Shown: piece by piece, positions 27,227 to 36,329 of the stretch
Layout: the number at the start of each line of letters is the position of its first letter
How positions within the stretch are numbered: the stretch's first letter is position 1
DNA from: an uncultured Campylobacter sp.
GTDB taxonomy: Bacteria; Campylobacterota; Campylobacteria; Campylobacterales; Campylobacteraceae
Direction of reading: 5' to 3'
Length of the DNA stretch: 64,000 nucleotides
Assembly: GCF_963518785.1 (NCBI RefSeq)
Contig: NZ_CAUQKJ010000004.1
Location: 62,001 to 126,000 of the forward strand
Program-made: the position numbers and the translations under genes
Notes under the pieces: generated by a model
Databases searched by the model: none
Told to the model about the DNA's origin: nothing
Seen by the model: the letters and a program-made list of their open reading frames with translations, nothing else

Positions 27227-28647
27227 ATTTTTATCTCCCTCACAAACGCCTTAAGATCGTACTTCGCGGTCTTTTTTAACGTTTCGTCATAGCGCCTAGC
27301 ATACCCCGTAGAAACGAGAGCGCTTATAAAATCGTCAAATTTATTATGAGCGTCTTTGCGCTTTAAACTCAAAATAGCTACGCTCGCGCTCCCGTTAGAT
27401 GCAGCCTCGCTTATCATCGAGACGCTGTCCTCGCTGATAAAAACCCACTCGCACTGCGCCAAAAAATCGCCGATCGGATTTACGGGCTCGCGGCTATAAA
27501 TCACGCTGTAATCCCAGCCGAGTTTTTCTAGCGCGCTCTCGGTAGCCTGCGGCGTGCGCGGAGAGGTCGTTAGCGCAAACTCGCAGTCCGCAAACTGCGC
27601 CCTCACGCCCTCGATCTGCTTTAAAATTTCATCCCCCATCTCAAAGCAGGAATTCGACCCGCCGATGATAAATCCTACCGCCTTGCGCTGCGGCTTATAC
27701 AGCCCCTGCGGGCGCGAAAAACTAAGCGAGACGGGCGAAATTTTAAGATTTGCGCGCGGCTTTGGGCGGTCATGCGCGCCTGCGATGATGACGCTAAAAT
27801 CCTTGCGGTAGCCCTTCGGATACATTAGCGCTATACTCGGCTTTGCGTATCTGCGCGCGTAAAATTTCAGCGCGTAATAGATCGTAGAGCCCGCGCCTAC
27901 GAACAGATCGAAATCTGCGAAATTTAAATTGCGATCTGATGCAGCGTCTAAATTTTCGTTATATGATACGGCGTCTGAATTGGTGCCATTCGGCGCGACA
28001 TCTAAATTTGCATTATCCGGCGCGACGGAGCTGTTTAGAGCGGAACTATTTAAATTCGATCCATTTTTGCAGTCCGCGGCCGTGCCGCCCCCACTGAGGT
28101 CGCACTTAAAAATTTTAAAATAAAGCCCGAAAAAATCAAGCGCGTAGGAGCAGAGTTTAAGAAGCTTGTTTGCGTAAGCGATCTTGCAAATGCAAAACTC
28201 AAGCCCTCTTAGCTCGCAAAATGCGATGCTTTGGTTCTCGTGCCCCTTGCGGCCGTCGCTTAAGATGAGCGCTTTTCGATGCGGATTTTTAGCGGCAGGC
28301 GGATTTGCGCAGGAGCTTTCGCTGTTTAAATTTAAAGAGCCACTGCCTGCGTACCACGCACAACCTGGAGCGCTTAATCTTAAATTTTTAGCTCTAAAAT
28401 TTTCGTGCCGCAAAGCACAAGAGGAGCAGCCGCAAACCGATATGAAATTTTTGAAGTCCGAATTTTTGCTCGCTCGCGCGGCGGCGATCGCCATAGAGCT
28501 TTCGCGATTTAAAATTTTACCTTCTCGCGCGGCACTACCTAAATTTTCGACGCTTTGCTCTTTTGCAAAGAGGCGCGAGCCCTGCGGCGCGGATAAATTT
28601 TTTATGGCGCCCTGTCTGCTCTCGCCTCTTGAAATTTGCCGCGCCAT
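27223..28647 (-). CDS. ELM1-like (mitochondrial-fission-family) glycosyltransferase-like protein
   Basis: A 474-residue protein with the two signatures of the bacterial ELM1 family (COG3660): ALILSDGRKGHENQS near residue 126 and FISEDSVSMISEAASN near 400, the latter like the donor site of GT-B enzymes. Its place in the LOS operon suggests a sugar transferase role. It carries a ~120-residue low-complexity N-terminal extension and a ~45-residue Asn/Asp/Ser-rich insert (DNA about 27917-28090) made of 9-residue repeats (NLDVAPNGT, NSDAVSYNE, NLDAASDRN). The ATG at 28647 shares its A with the stop of lpxL. Confidence 0.75.
   Translation of the reverse strand: MARQISRGESRQGAIKNLSAPQGSRLFAKEQSVENLGSAAREGKILNRESSMAIAAARASKNSDFKNFISVCGCSSCALRHENFRAKNLRLSAPGCAWYAGSGSLNLNSESSCANPPAAKNPHRKALILSDGRKGHENQSIAFCELRGLEFCICKIAYANKLLKLCSYALDFFGLYFKIFKCDLSGGGTAADCKNGSNLNSSALNSSVAPDNANLDVAPNGTNSDAVSYNENLDAASDRNLNFADFDLFVGAGSTIYYALKFYARRYAKPSIALMYPKGYRKDFSVIIAGAHDRPKPRANLKISPVSLSFSRPQGLYKPQRKAVGFIIGGSNSCFEMGDEILKQIEGVRAQFADCEFALTTSPRTPQATESALEKLGWDYSVIYSREPVNPIGDFLAQCEWVFISEDSVSMISEAASNGSASVAILSLKRKDAHNKFDDFISALVSTGYARRYDETLKKTAKYDLKAFVREIKI
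27917..28024. repeat. 27-bp tandem repeat, three clear copies and one weak, in the ELM1-like gene
   Basis: Copies at 27944-27970, 27971-27997 and 27998-28024 share (A/G)C(G/A)TCT(A/G)AATT; the last two share GGCGCG at the end. A weaker copy precedes them at 27917-27943. All keep the reading frame. Confidence 0.85.
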
Positions 28648-29528
28648 CAGTCCATCTTCCATCGTTTGTGTATCCAAAACCACTGCTGCGGCGCGGTTCG
28701 CACGACCTCTTCGAAAATGTCGTTGCACTTTTGCGTGATAAACAGCTCGGCCTCGTCCTTATTTAGCCCTTCAGGTAGCGGCGGAAAATCCTTAATCACG
28801 ATCTCGTAGCGATTATCCTCTCCGCGACGCGCAAAAATGGGTATCAGCACGGGGCGAAATTTCAAATAAAGCGACGCGATGGTCTTTGTGGTGTAGCACT
28901 GCCGTCCAAAAAAAGTCGTAATCAGGCTATTTTTAGGGCCCGGCTTTTGATCGGGCAGAATGCCTACGTTGCGCCCCTGTTTTAGCGCCTGCACGAGCCT
29001 TCGCATCGCATCGTCCTTGTAAATGAGGTCGTTGCCGTAGCGCTCTCGAAACGGCGCCACGAGCCGCTCTTCGATCAACTCATTATCGCTGCGACGCCCG
29101 ACTACCGAGACGGGAAAGCCATTGGCACCGAAAAAATTAGCTAGAATTTCCCAATTTCCAAAATGCGCGGTAAAAAATAAAATCCCGTGCGGATTATTAC
29201 CTTTTAGCTCTCGGACGCGCTCTAGCGCCTGCTCGCCGTTTGAAATCAGATCATCAAATTTTAGTCTACCATTGTAAAATAAAAGTGTGTCGGTAAGCGT
29301 CCTAGCGATACTGCGAAAATTCTCGATCGCAAGAGCATGAAGCTCACTTTCGCTTTTTTGCGGATAGGCGGCGCGAAGGTTGTCTTGTGCGACTTTAACG
29401 CGCCTGCTAAGCTTCCACGATGCAAAAAGTGCGAGCTTGTCGAAAAATGCGAATATGAAGCTTTTCGGCGCGAATTTTGCAAATTTTATCAGACCCAGCG
29501 CCAAAAAATATTGGATTCTTTCCTTCAT
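28647..29528 (-). CDS. lpxL: Lipid A late acyltransferase
   Basis: A 293-residue inner-membrane protein of the LpxL/LpxM (HtrB) family, which adds a secondary acyl chain to Kdo-lipid A. The catalytic HxxxxE motif is seen in FTAHFGNWEIL near residue 121; the later GILPDQKPGPKNSLITTFFG block is the second conserved site. A membrane helix opens the protein. It is the first gene of the LOS operon, 59 nt after mnmE, and the next gene starts on its stop codon. Which acyl position it serves cannot be told; htrB is the other common name. Confidence 0.88.
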   Translation of the reverse strand: MKERIQYFLALGLIKFAKFAPKSFIFAFFDKLALFASWKLSRRVKVAQDNLRAAYPQKSESELHALAIENFRSIARTLTDTLLFYNGRLKFDDLISNGEQALERVRELKGNNPHGILFFTAHFGNWEILANFFGANGFPVSVVGRRSDNELIEERLVAPFRERYGNDLIYKDDAMRRLVQALKQGRNVGILPDQKPGPKNSLITTFFGRQCYTTKTIASLYLKFRPVLIPIFARRGEDNRYEIVIKDFPPLPEGLNKDEAELFITQKCNDIFEEVVRTAPQQWFWIHKRWKMD

Positions 29529-29587
29529 AAAGACCTCGTTTTAAATGCGAGATTATATTGAATTTTGGCTAATTAGTAGCTAAAACG

Positions 29588-31342
29588 CTATTTGCCGAGG
29601 CAAAAATTGCTAAACATTTCGTCTAGAATTTCGTCTCGCTCAAATGGACGCGAAATACGTGCAATCGCCTCAATCGCGCGATTTATCTCAAATGCAAAAA
29701 GCTCAAGCTCGCCGCAAGCTAGGCGCTCGCTCGCATTTTTAAGAGCCGCAAGCGCGCTCTCGCAAGATAGAATTTGCCGCTCATTGCTTAGCATAAGGCC
29801 ATCGAAATTTTGAGAATTTAAGTAGCTCTCAAGTGCGGTTAAAATTTTATCTACGCCCTCATTTGCAGAAATTTCAAGTGGCGCAAAAATGGAATTTGCT
29901 TGAGTATTTTGCCTAACGGAATTTGAATTTATTGCAGAGCTATTAGGCGCGATGGAATTTGCAGAATTTTGTTTGGAATTATCTTTCGTAAAATTCTCCG
30001 CAGCACAGCTTGCAGTAGCACGCTCGGTATTTGGCGACGCTAGTCTCGCTTTTGCGGCGGAATTCTGCTCCATCAGATTTATGGAATTCGCAAGAACTGT
30101 TTGGCTTGTAGGCGCGGAATTTGTGGAAGTAGAATTTTGTGCGCTTAGGTCACGCTTTAAATTTTTAGCTTTTAAATTCTGCGCGCAAGAATTTAAAGAA
30201 GCGTCGCAGGTCCGACTTTGCTTTAAATTTTCGGCTGTGAAATTCTCTGATATGGGATTTTCGGCTGCGAAATTTTCTGCAGAAAAAGCCTCTAAATCCT
30301 CGTCAAGATCCTCCGCGCTAGGATGAAATTTACGCGGCAGGTCACATTTATTTAAAACGTAGATGATTTTTTTCTCTTTTTGTTCGCGCAATATTTTTAG
30401 GATCTGCGCGTCCTCAGCATCCCATTCGCGACTTGCGTCAAACACCGCCAAAATCACGTCTGCCTCGCTTGCAGCGCGAAGAGAATATGAAATGCCGATA
30501 CTTTCGAGCTTTGAGCCGCTGTGTCTGATACCTGCAGTATCGACTATACGGATTAGATGAGTGCCTATTTGCAAGCTTTCTTCGATGAGATCGCGCGTAG
30601 TGCCCGCCTCGTCGCTCACGATGGCGCGCTCGAAATTTAAAAGCGCGTTTAGTATGCTTGATTTGCCGACGTTGGGCCTGCCTACGATCGCCACCTTAAA
30701 GCCCTCGATTAGCCCTTTGCGACTGCGGCTTATGCGGGTGATTTTTCCCAGACTTTTTATATTTCCATCCAGCATCTTTTGCGAGTTTTGCAGCACATCA
30801 GAAGGCAGATCGTCCTCTGCGTAGTCGATGCAAACCTCGACGAAGGCTAGCGTCTTAACCAGAGCTGCGCGCAGATTTGCGACGAAGTCTGCCAGCTCGC
30901 CTCGCAGGTTTCTAGCTAAAATTTTAGCCGCACTTTGCGAGCGAGAATTAATCAGATCGCTTATGGCTTCGGCTTTACTAAGATCCATTTTACCGTTTAA
31001 AAACGCTCGCTTACTAAACTCGCCCGGATTTGCTATGCGCGCACCCAAAGCCAGCACGGCATCTAACGCCAAGGACGAAGCCGTAAAGCCGCCGTGGGTC
31101 TGCACTTCTACGACATCCTCGCCGGTAAAGCTATGCGGAGCCTTAAAATATATCAAAATCGCCTCACCGAACGCTTCGCCGAACGCGTCAAAAAGATTCA
31201 CAAGCGTAGCATAGCGAGGGCGCAAAGAACTGCGATGTGAAAGGCTTAGAGCGATAGATAGTGCTTCCTCGCCTGAAATTCTAATTATGCAAATTCCACC
31301 GATACCGTGAGCCGTAGCGATAGCGGCGATAGTCTCGCTCAC
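29588..31342 (-). CDS. mnmE: tRNA modification GTPase MnmE with a large insert
   Basis: With MnmG it makes the cmnm5U34 modification in tRNAs. The N-terminal formyl-THF domain begins [21 protein letters not shown]; the G domain has [22 protein letters not shown] and NKCD (residues 331-334); the protein ends FCLGK, with the catalytic Cys. It is 584 residues against a usual ~450, because about 145 residues (341-486; DNA 29885-30322) follow NKCDLPRKF inside the G domain, before the final G-domain strand. The insert is Asn/Ser/Ala-rich and starts with AENF-like 5-residue repeats. Position in the rpmH-mnmE series is the usual one. Confidence 0.93.
   Translation of the reverse strand: MSETIAAIATAHGIGGICIIRISGEEALSIALSLSHRSSLRPRYATLVNLFDAFGEAFGEAILIYFKAPHSFTGEDVVEVQTHGGFTASSLALDAVLALGARIANPGEFSKRAFLNGKMDLSKAEAISDLINSRSQSAAKILARNLRGELADFVANLRAALVKTLAFVEVCIDYAEDDLPSDVLQNSQKMLDGNIKSLGKITRISRSRKGLIEGFKVAIVGRPNVGKSSILNALLNFERAIVSDEAGTTRDLIEESLQIGTHLIRIVDTAGIRHSGSKLESIGISYSLRAASEADVILAVFDASREWDAEDAQILKILREQKEKKIIYVLNKCDLPRKFHPSAEDLDEDLEAFSAENFAAENPISENFTAENLKQSRTCDASLNSCAQNLKAKNLKRDLSAQNSTSTNSAPTSQTVLANSINLMEQNSAAKARLASPNTERATASCAAENFTKDNSKQNSANSIAPNSSAINSNSVRQNTQANSIFAPLEISANEGVDKILTALESYLNSQNFDGLMLSNERQILSCESALAALKNASERLACGELELFAFEINRAIEAIARISRPFERDEILDEMFSNFCLGK
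30225..30284. repeat. 15-bp tandem repeat, four copies, in mnmE
   Basis: Copies at 30225-30239, 30240-30254, 30255-30269 and 30270-30284 encode [20 protein letters not shown]-like units on the minus strand. Each has an (A/G)(A/G)ATT core, and three of the four match RAATTY. From 29821 to 30340 I count 19 RAATTY hexamers. Confidence 0.85.
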
Positions 31343-31344
31343 GA

Positions 31345-32100
31345 TTAGCTTTTTTCGTCTACGATGACGATTTTGCCGCTACGCGTGGATTTGATACCCA
31401 CGAAACGATCCGGATATGCTTGTTTTAGCTTATCGGCTACAATTTTGATAAATGCGCCATCAAAAGCTTTCGTGACGATACGCTCATTTCCAGAGCGCTC
31501 TACGAGTGCATTTACATAAGAATCGATAAATCGTTCTTGATTTTGTAAAAATTCCGCGATTTCAAAAACCACAGCAAGATCATATCTAATGCTGATCCAG
31601 TTGTAAATCATATACGAAAGTGCCTTGTAGCGGTGCCCCTCTTTGCCTATCAAAAGCGCGCTATCCTCGCCTTGTAGCTTGATATAGACGGTATTTTCGT
31701 CGATTTTGCTAACATCGCTAACTTCGATATTAAACTCACTTGATCTGAAAAGTGCAGATAGCTTCTCTTTGATATCGGATAGAATTTCATCCGTCACAAC
31801 GCCCTTTTGCTTTTCTTTGCGATGTTTAGAATGCGTGGCGCGCGGACTTTGAGACTCTGATTTATCGCCCTGCTTTTTCTCTGCTTTGCCGGCTTTGCTT
31901 TGCGGAGTGCTAAATTCCGGATTTTCGCTAAATTTCTCCCCTTCGAGAACCGCTTCTATAATAGCATTTTTTTTAAAGAAGCCCAAAAATCCACCGCTTG
32001 GATGCTGCAGCACGCGCACGTTAAGCTGCGTTACCGAGCATCCAAGCTCAGCTGCTGCTTTATTATATGCGTCTTTTAAATTTTCTGCTTCAATTATCAT
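31345..32100 (-). CDS. khpB: RNA-binding protein KhpB (Jag)
   Basis: A 251-residue protein: an N-terminal Jag domain ([19 protein letters not shown], then [14 protein letters not shown]), a basic linker (residues ~70-98, [15 protein letters not shown] and so on), a KH-type domain ([19 protein letters not shown]) and a C-terminal R3H domain ([20 protein letters not shown]). It binds RNA and, in other bacteria, affects cell division and translation. It overlaps yidC by 4 nt and ends 2 nt before mnmE. Confidence 0.9.
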   Translation of the reverse strand: MIIEAENLKDAYNKAAAELGCSVTQLNVRVLQHPSGGFLGFFKKNAIIEAVLEGEKFSENPEFSTPQSKAGKAEKKQGDKSESQSPRATHSKHRKEKQKGVVTDEILSDIKEKLSALFRSSEFNIEVSDVSKIDENTVYIKLQGEDSALLIGKEGHRYKALSYMIYNWISIRYDLAVVFEIAEFLQNQERFIDSYVNALVERSGNERIVTKAFDGAFIKIVADKLKQAYPDRFVGIKSTRSGKIVIVDEKS

Positions 32101-33740
32101 GATTTTTTCTCCGCTATTTGAGCTTGTTTATGCCTAGCAAAGGCTTTATTAATGACGTACTGCTGGATAATGGAGCAGAAATTATTGACCGTCCAATACA
32201 GCGTCAGACCCGCCGGGAACATCACGAAAAATACCGTAAAAATAAGCGGCAAGAATTTCATCATCTTCTCTTGCATCGGATCGGTAAACGTAGTCGGTGT
32301 AATCTTTTGCTGCAAAAACATCAAAATTCCCATCGTAATCGGCAGGATGTAATATGGATCTTTAAGCGATAGATCGTGGATCCACAGCGCCCACTCTGCG
32401 CCCTTTAGCTCGATCGCATTAAGTAGCACGCGGTAGATCGCGAAAAATACGGGAATCTGAAGTAAAATCGGCAAGCAGCCGCCCATCGGATTGGCGCCGT
32501 TTTTCTTATACAGATCCATCATATGCATCTGCAGCTTTTGCTTATCGTCCTTGTATTTTTCTTGAAGCTCCTTCATCTTAGGTGCCAGATCTTTTAGCTT
32601 GTTCATCGATAGCATTCCCTTGTAGCTTAGCGGGAATAAAATCAAACGGATGATGAGCGTAAGCACGACGATCGACCAGCCCCAGTTACCGATATAGCCG
32701 TGCAGCCAGTTTAGAAATTTAAACATCGGGCGGGCGATGAAGGTAAACCAGCCATATTCGATAATGTGCGTAAGAGCAGGATTTATCGAGCTTAGCGCCG
32801 CGTGATCTTTCGCGCCGATATAGCCCGTAAGACTAAGATCGCCGTCCGAGCCTATGAAAACCTGCGAAATTTTATCTGCGTCAGTCACGGTCACATTCAA
32901 GCTCTCTCCGTAAAATAGCGTCGTATAATAACGATCGGAGCTTGCAGCGATATTTGCGCCACTTATTCGCTCATTTTTATCCACATCACCATCTTTAAAA
33001 ATTTCTACGCTTTCATTTATAGCTTGTGAGCCCGTAAAAAATGAAGCGATTTTATCTGAAATTCCAGCTTCGCCCGGTTTTCCTACAATGACGCCGTGAA
33101 CCGTATAGCTATCTACTTCTACGTTCGGGCGCGAGCCAGGGCTGATAAAATAGTGCGCATTGCCGCTTAACTTCAGATCCAATTTATAACTACCATTTGG
33201 ATAAAAGGTAAGAATTTTATTTATGCTAACGGCGCCTAAACTTTGACTTAACGTAACGCTAGCCTCTCCGTTTCGTACGTCCAGCTCACTAGATGAAGCG
33301 CTGTAAGGAGTATCGAAAGCCATCGCATTCAACGCCGCGTCCTCGAAGCGCATCTCAAGCGGTTTAGAATGCGATTTAGGATCGATCAAATTTATCGCAT
33401 CGCCGTTTTCGTCACGGAATTTAGCATCATTTAGCACATACGAGCTTATGCGACCGAGCCCGTCGATCGTAAAATTTGCTTCTTTTCCGACTACGCGTAC
33501 TAACGGTGCAGAGATGGAATTTACGGTATTTAAATTTGCTCCCTGCGCGCTCACGCCAGCGGCGGTAGTTTGCGGAGCGGACTTGGCAGTATTTTTTTGA
33601 GCGATTTGCGCCGCGGTTGCGTTTGCCTCCATTGCGGCGCGAATTTTTGATAAATAAAAATGATCGTAAGCTACAAAAAATATGAGCGCAGTTGCTATCG
33701 CGATAGCAAGGCGCTTTGATTGAGGAAGTTTATCTAGCAC
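32097..33740 (-). CDS. yidC: Membrane protein insertase
   Basis: YidC inserts proteins into the inner membrane, alone or with SecYEG. The 547-residue protein has an N-terminal helix, a large periplasmic domain (about 60-330, with VDSYTVHGVIVG) and a C-terminal five-helix core with WGWSIVVLTLIIRLILFPL (the conserved Arg in the groove), NPMGGCLPILLQIPVFFAIYR and MFPAGLTLYWTVNN. Start codon shares the final base with yidD. Normal for Gram-negatives. Confidence 0.96.
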   Translation of the reverse strand: MLDKLPQSKRLAIAIATALIFFVAYDHFYLSKIRAAMEANATAAQIAQKNTAKSAPQTTAAGVSAQGANLNTVNSISAPLVRVVGKEANFTIDGLGRISSYVLNDAKFRDENGDAINLIDPKSHSKPLEMRFEDAALNAMAFDTPYSASSSELDVRNGEASVTLSQSLGAVSINKILTFYPNGSYKLDLKLSGNAHYFISPGSRPNVEVDSYTVHGVIVGKPGEAGISDKIASFFTGSQAINESVEIFKDGDVDKNERISGANIAASSDRYYTTLFYGESLNVTVTDADKISQVFIGSDGDLSLTGYIGAKDHAALSSINPALTHIIEYGWFTFIARPMFKFLNWLHGYIGNWGWSIVVLTLIIRLILFPLSYKGMLSMNKLKDLAPKMKELQEKYKDDKQKLQMHMMDLYKKNGANPMGGCLPILLQIPVFFAIYRVLLNAIELKGAEWALWIHDLSLKDPYYILPITMGILMFLQQKITPTTFTDPMQEKMMKFLPLIFTVFFVMFPAGLTLYWTVNNFCSIIQQYVINKAFARHKQAQIAEKKS

Positions 33741-34078
33741 TATTTTTCTCCTAGTCGTATGACGTAATATCTATTTTTTTTATATGGTATGAACCAAAGC
33801 TTAAATTTATCCGCAGAGGCATTGCTGCTGCGGATTTTAGAAAATACGCAAAATTTGAAATTTCGCGCGATTATCGGATAATCTATGCCGCCGCTAAAGA
33901 GCGGATTGCATCTTAAAATTCTAGCCGTTACAGCGCAGAGCGCGCCAAAGACGCCGTTAAACTTAAACTCATAAAGCGCGTATTCCGAACAGCTCGGATA
34001 ATAACGGCAACAGCGCGGTAGCAAAGGCGAAATAAATTTTCGATAAAACCCGATCACGGCTATAAAAAATCTCTTCAT
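33740..34078 (-). CDS. yidD: Membrane protein insertion efficiency factor
   Basis: A 112-residue YidD: RFFIAVIGFYRKFISPLLPR, CCRYYPSCSEYALYEF and NPLFSGGIDYP (usually a CNPxxxGGxDPVP line) are family features. It helps YidC insert proteins. The C-terminal ~30 residues are basic and aromatic, longer than in many homologues. It overlaps rnpA by 4 nt and touches the yidC start. Confidence 0.93.
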   Translation of the reverse strand: MKRFFIAVIGFYRKFISPLLPRCCRYYPSCSEYALYEFKFNGVFGALCAVTARILRCNPLFSGGIDYPIIARNFKFCVFSKIRSSNASADKFKLWFIPYKKNRYYVIRLGEK

Positions 34079-34410
34079 TTTACTGCGCCGATCTTTTTAA
34101 ACGCCCATTTTAAATTTCGCTCAATGTCCTCAAAGTTCATATCTATAATCCGCTTTTTTGCGATTAATATAAAAATTCCGCTAACAATGGCGTTTTTTTG
34201 ATTATAAAACGCGGCGCGCAAACGTCTTTTAGCGTAATTTCGCGTAACTGAATTGCCTATTTTTTTACTGGCGACTGCGCTAAATTTACGCTGCTCGCTA
34301 GCCAAAAAATACACGACAGCGCATTCGCAATGCCACTTCGCCGCACTTTTATAAACCTCCGAAAAAACCCCGCTATCGCTTATCGCAGCAAATTCGCCTA
34401 CGCAGCCAAT
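34075..34410 (-). CDS. rnpA: Ribonuclease P protein component, non-standard start
   Basis: RnpA helps the RNase P RNA cut 5' leaders from pre-tRNAs. The RNR-like signature [21 protein letters not shown] is clear, and [21 protein letters not shown] before it matches the family's N-terminus. But no ATG, GTG or TTG lies in this frame between the stop at the rpmH codons and GTG 34314. GTG 34314 would remove about 30 conserved residues. I give the gene the ATT at 34410, inside the end of rpmH, which makes a normal 112-residue protein; this start is an inference. A frameshift or sequencing error is the alternative. Confidence 0.8.
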   Translation of the reverse strand: MGCVGEFAAISDSGVFSEVYKSAAKWHCECAVVYFLASEQRKFSAVASKKIGNSVTRNYAKRRLRAAFYNQKNAIVSGIFILIAKKRIIDMNFEDIERNLKWAFKKIGAVK

Positions 34411-34532
34411 CTTCTTCTGCCTTTAGCGCGTCTTGCGCTTAAAACTCTGCGGCCGTTTTTTGTTTTCATGCGGACGCGAAAGCCGTGAGTACGCTTTTTA
34501 GGGGTATTGTGGGGTTGGTACGTTCTTTTCAT
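34398..34532 (-). CDS. rpmH: 50S ribosomal protein L34
   Basis: A 44-residue basic protein, [19 protein letters not shown]..., ending GRRRLAA: the complete L34 of the large ribosomal subunit. AAAGGAAC precedes its ATG. It opens the series rpmH-rnpA-yidD-yidC-khpB-mnmE. The stop codon overlaps the proposed rnpA start region. Confidence 0.97.
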   Translation of the reverse strand: MKRTYQPHNTPKKRTHGFRVRMKTKNGRRVLSARRAKGRRRLAA

Positions 34533-34607
34533 AACTGTTCCTTTAAGAAAATGTAAAGCGGAGATTTTATAGAAACTTTACTTAAAAACCGATAAACAAA
34601 AGCAGCC

Positions 34608-34961
34608 CTAGCGCCAATAAGCGTCGCCTTGCAGCTTTTTGCGGCGCAGTTTTAAGTCTTGCTCATTTTTATTGTTTCGCTCCTTGATGTCTTGCATCGG
34701 CTGTTTTTTCATCGAAAAATCATCGTGGTCACCTACGCCTTTTGATTCACGTTGCAAATTATTTTGCAGGCTTTGCCTATCTAGTTCATTTTTTTGACGA
34801 TTTAGCAGAATTTCACTATGGTTTTTCTCAAATTCTGATTGTTTATCGTTCGCAACGTAAGCGCTGGCGCTAAGGCTTACTGCACCATCTTGCGCACTTA
34901 GTACCATAGAATCAGCAAATATCGCGCCACAAAGCAGCCAAAATATCAAAGCCTTTTTCAT
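34608..34961 (-). CDS. Small exported protein of the efflux operon
   Basis: A 117-residue protein with a signal peptide (MKKALIFWLLCGAIFADS). The mature part is hydrophilic and helical, with many Lys, Asn, Gln and Glu (QKNELDRQSLQNNLQRES), possibly a coiled coil. It overlaps the end of the TolC-like gene by 4 nt, so it is the last gene of the macAB operon. I know no family; a periplasmic helper of the pump is a guess. Confidence 0.65.
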   Translation of the reverse strand: MKKALIFWLLCGAIFADSMVLSAQDGAVSLSASAYVANDKQSEFEKNHSEILLNRQKNELDRQSLQNNLQRESKGVGDHDDFSMKKQPMQDIKERNNKNEQDLKLRRKKLQGDAYWR

Positions 34962-36316
34962 TTGCGTTTAAATTTACCTGCCATCGCGCGATAGATCGCC
35001 GCCTCGTTTTGAAGCGTCAAATATCTTTGATTTAGCTCGTTTATCTTGGCATTTACGGCGTCGGTGCGGGCTTCTAGCATATCCTTTAGCTCACTTGAGC
35101 CTGCTTCGTATTTCGCGGCGTAAAGATCGGCAATACGCGCCTTTTCATCGTAAGCAGCGCTTAAATTTTTAAGGCTAGCCAGATTGATCTGATAAATTCT
35201 ATATAAATTTAGCACCTCATTCGTAGCGTTAGAGAGCGTCTGTTCGTAATTTACGACGTTTTTGCGAAAAGCGATCTCCGAAATTTTAAGGCGGTTTTCA
35301 ACCCTCGCATAATCCAAAAACGGCAAACTTATGCTTACGTTGCCGCTTAAAAAATTTAGCTTGAAGCTATCGTTAGCGCTCACGCCTTGCCCGTTAGTAA
35401 GCCCTGCGCCTAAATTTACGCTAGGAAAGAAATTTAACTTAGCGGTCTGTTCGTCGTAAAAGCTGGAATTTAGCCTAGCGATCGCAGCTCTAATGTCGGG
35501 GCGGTTAGCAAGCGCTGTGTAAGGCACATTTAGATCAACGCCTTGGAATTCTATGGAATTTATCGAATCGGTGTTATCATCAAATTGCAAGCTGGAGGAG
35601 ATGAGATTTCTCATATATTTATGATTATCCTCGATATTTTTTTGAATGCTTAAGACCTTGTTTTCAAGCCCTAGGATAGAATTTTGAATCTGCCTGTAAT
35701 CAAGCTGTTCGGACTTGCCGTAATCGTATTTTGCCTTGATTATTTTTTCGATTTCTCGGTAATCGCTTAAATTCTGTTTTGTCCATTTTAGCGAATCGTT
35801 TAGATAAAGCATCTCGAAGTAGCCGCTTACGACGGAATTTATAAGAGTCAGGCGAGTATTTTCAAGGTCAAACTCACTAGCTTTGGCGTTCCAGCCCTCG
35901 GCATTTACCGCCGAGCGGATCTTGCCGAAAAGATCAAGCTCATAGCTTACGTTAAAGCCCGAGCTATAGGTTTTGTTCCAATTCGAGCCGGTGCTTATGT
36001 CGCGATTAGCGCCCGCACTCCACGAGCTACTTAGCGTAGGAAAAAGATCAGCCCTGCTTAGCCCTAAATTTGCATAAGCGCTCTCAACGTTTAAAGCTGC
36101 TGTTTTTAGATCATAGTTATTCGCAAGGGCTTGATCTACAAGCTTATTTAAGTATGATTCGCCATATTTTTTATACCACAGCGTATCGATTTCATAGCTT
36201 GCATTTTCGTCCTTGAAATGCTCTACAGGTTTAAATTCGACCTCACTTTGATTTGAGGCACAACCGCCGATAAAAACAGCTAAAACGCCGCTTAAAATTA
36301 TTTTGGAATTTATCAT
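34958..36316 (-). CDS. TolC-like outer membrane efflux lipoprotein
   Basis: A 452-residue NodT/OprM-type channel: lipobox FIGGC (Cys19), then two outer membrane efflux repeats of coiled-coil helices (ALANNYDLKTAALNVESAYANLGLSRADLFPT and ALANRPDIRAAIARLNSS regions). It forms a trimeric duct through the outer membrane and periplasm. It follows macB by 13 nt and completes a MacA-MacB-OMP export system in one operon. Confidence 0.9.
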   Translation of the reverse strand: MINSKIILSGVLAVFIGGCASNQSEVEFKPVEHFKDENASYEIDTLWYKKYGESYLNKLVDQALANNYDLKTAALNVESAYANLGLSRADLFPTLSSSWSAGANRDISTGSNWNKTYSSGFNVSYELDLFGKIRSAVNAEGWNAKASEFDLENTRLTLINSVVSGYFEMLYLNDSLKWTKQNLSDYREIEKIIKAKYDYGKSEQLDYRQIQNSILGLENKVLSIQKNIEDNHKYMRNLISSSLQFDDNTDSINSIEFQGVDLNVPYTALANRPDIRAAIARLNSSFYDEQTAKLNFFPSVNLGAGLTNGQGVSANDSFKLNFLSGNVSISLPFLDYARVENRLKISEIAFRKNVVNYEQTLSNATNEVLNLYRIYQINLASLKNLSAAYDEKARIADLYAAKYEAGSSELKDMLEARTDAVNAKINELNQRYLTLQNEAAIYRAMAGKFKRK

Positions 36317-36329
36317 TTTCTCTCCTTGA

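Noticed and set aside
20342..29528. Prophage or genomic island with integrase
   Set aside because: No integrase, transposase or att site found; base use matches the neighbours.
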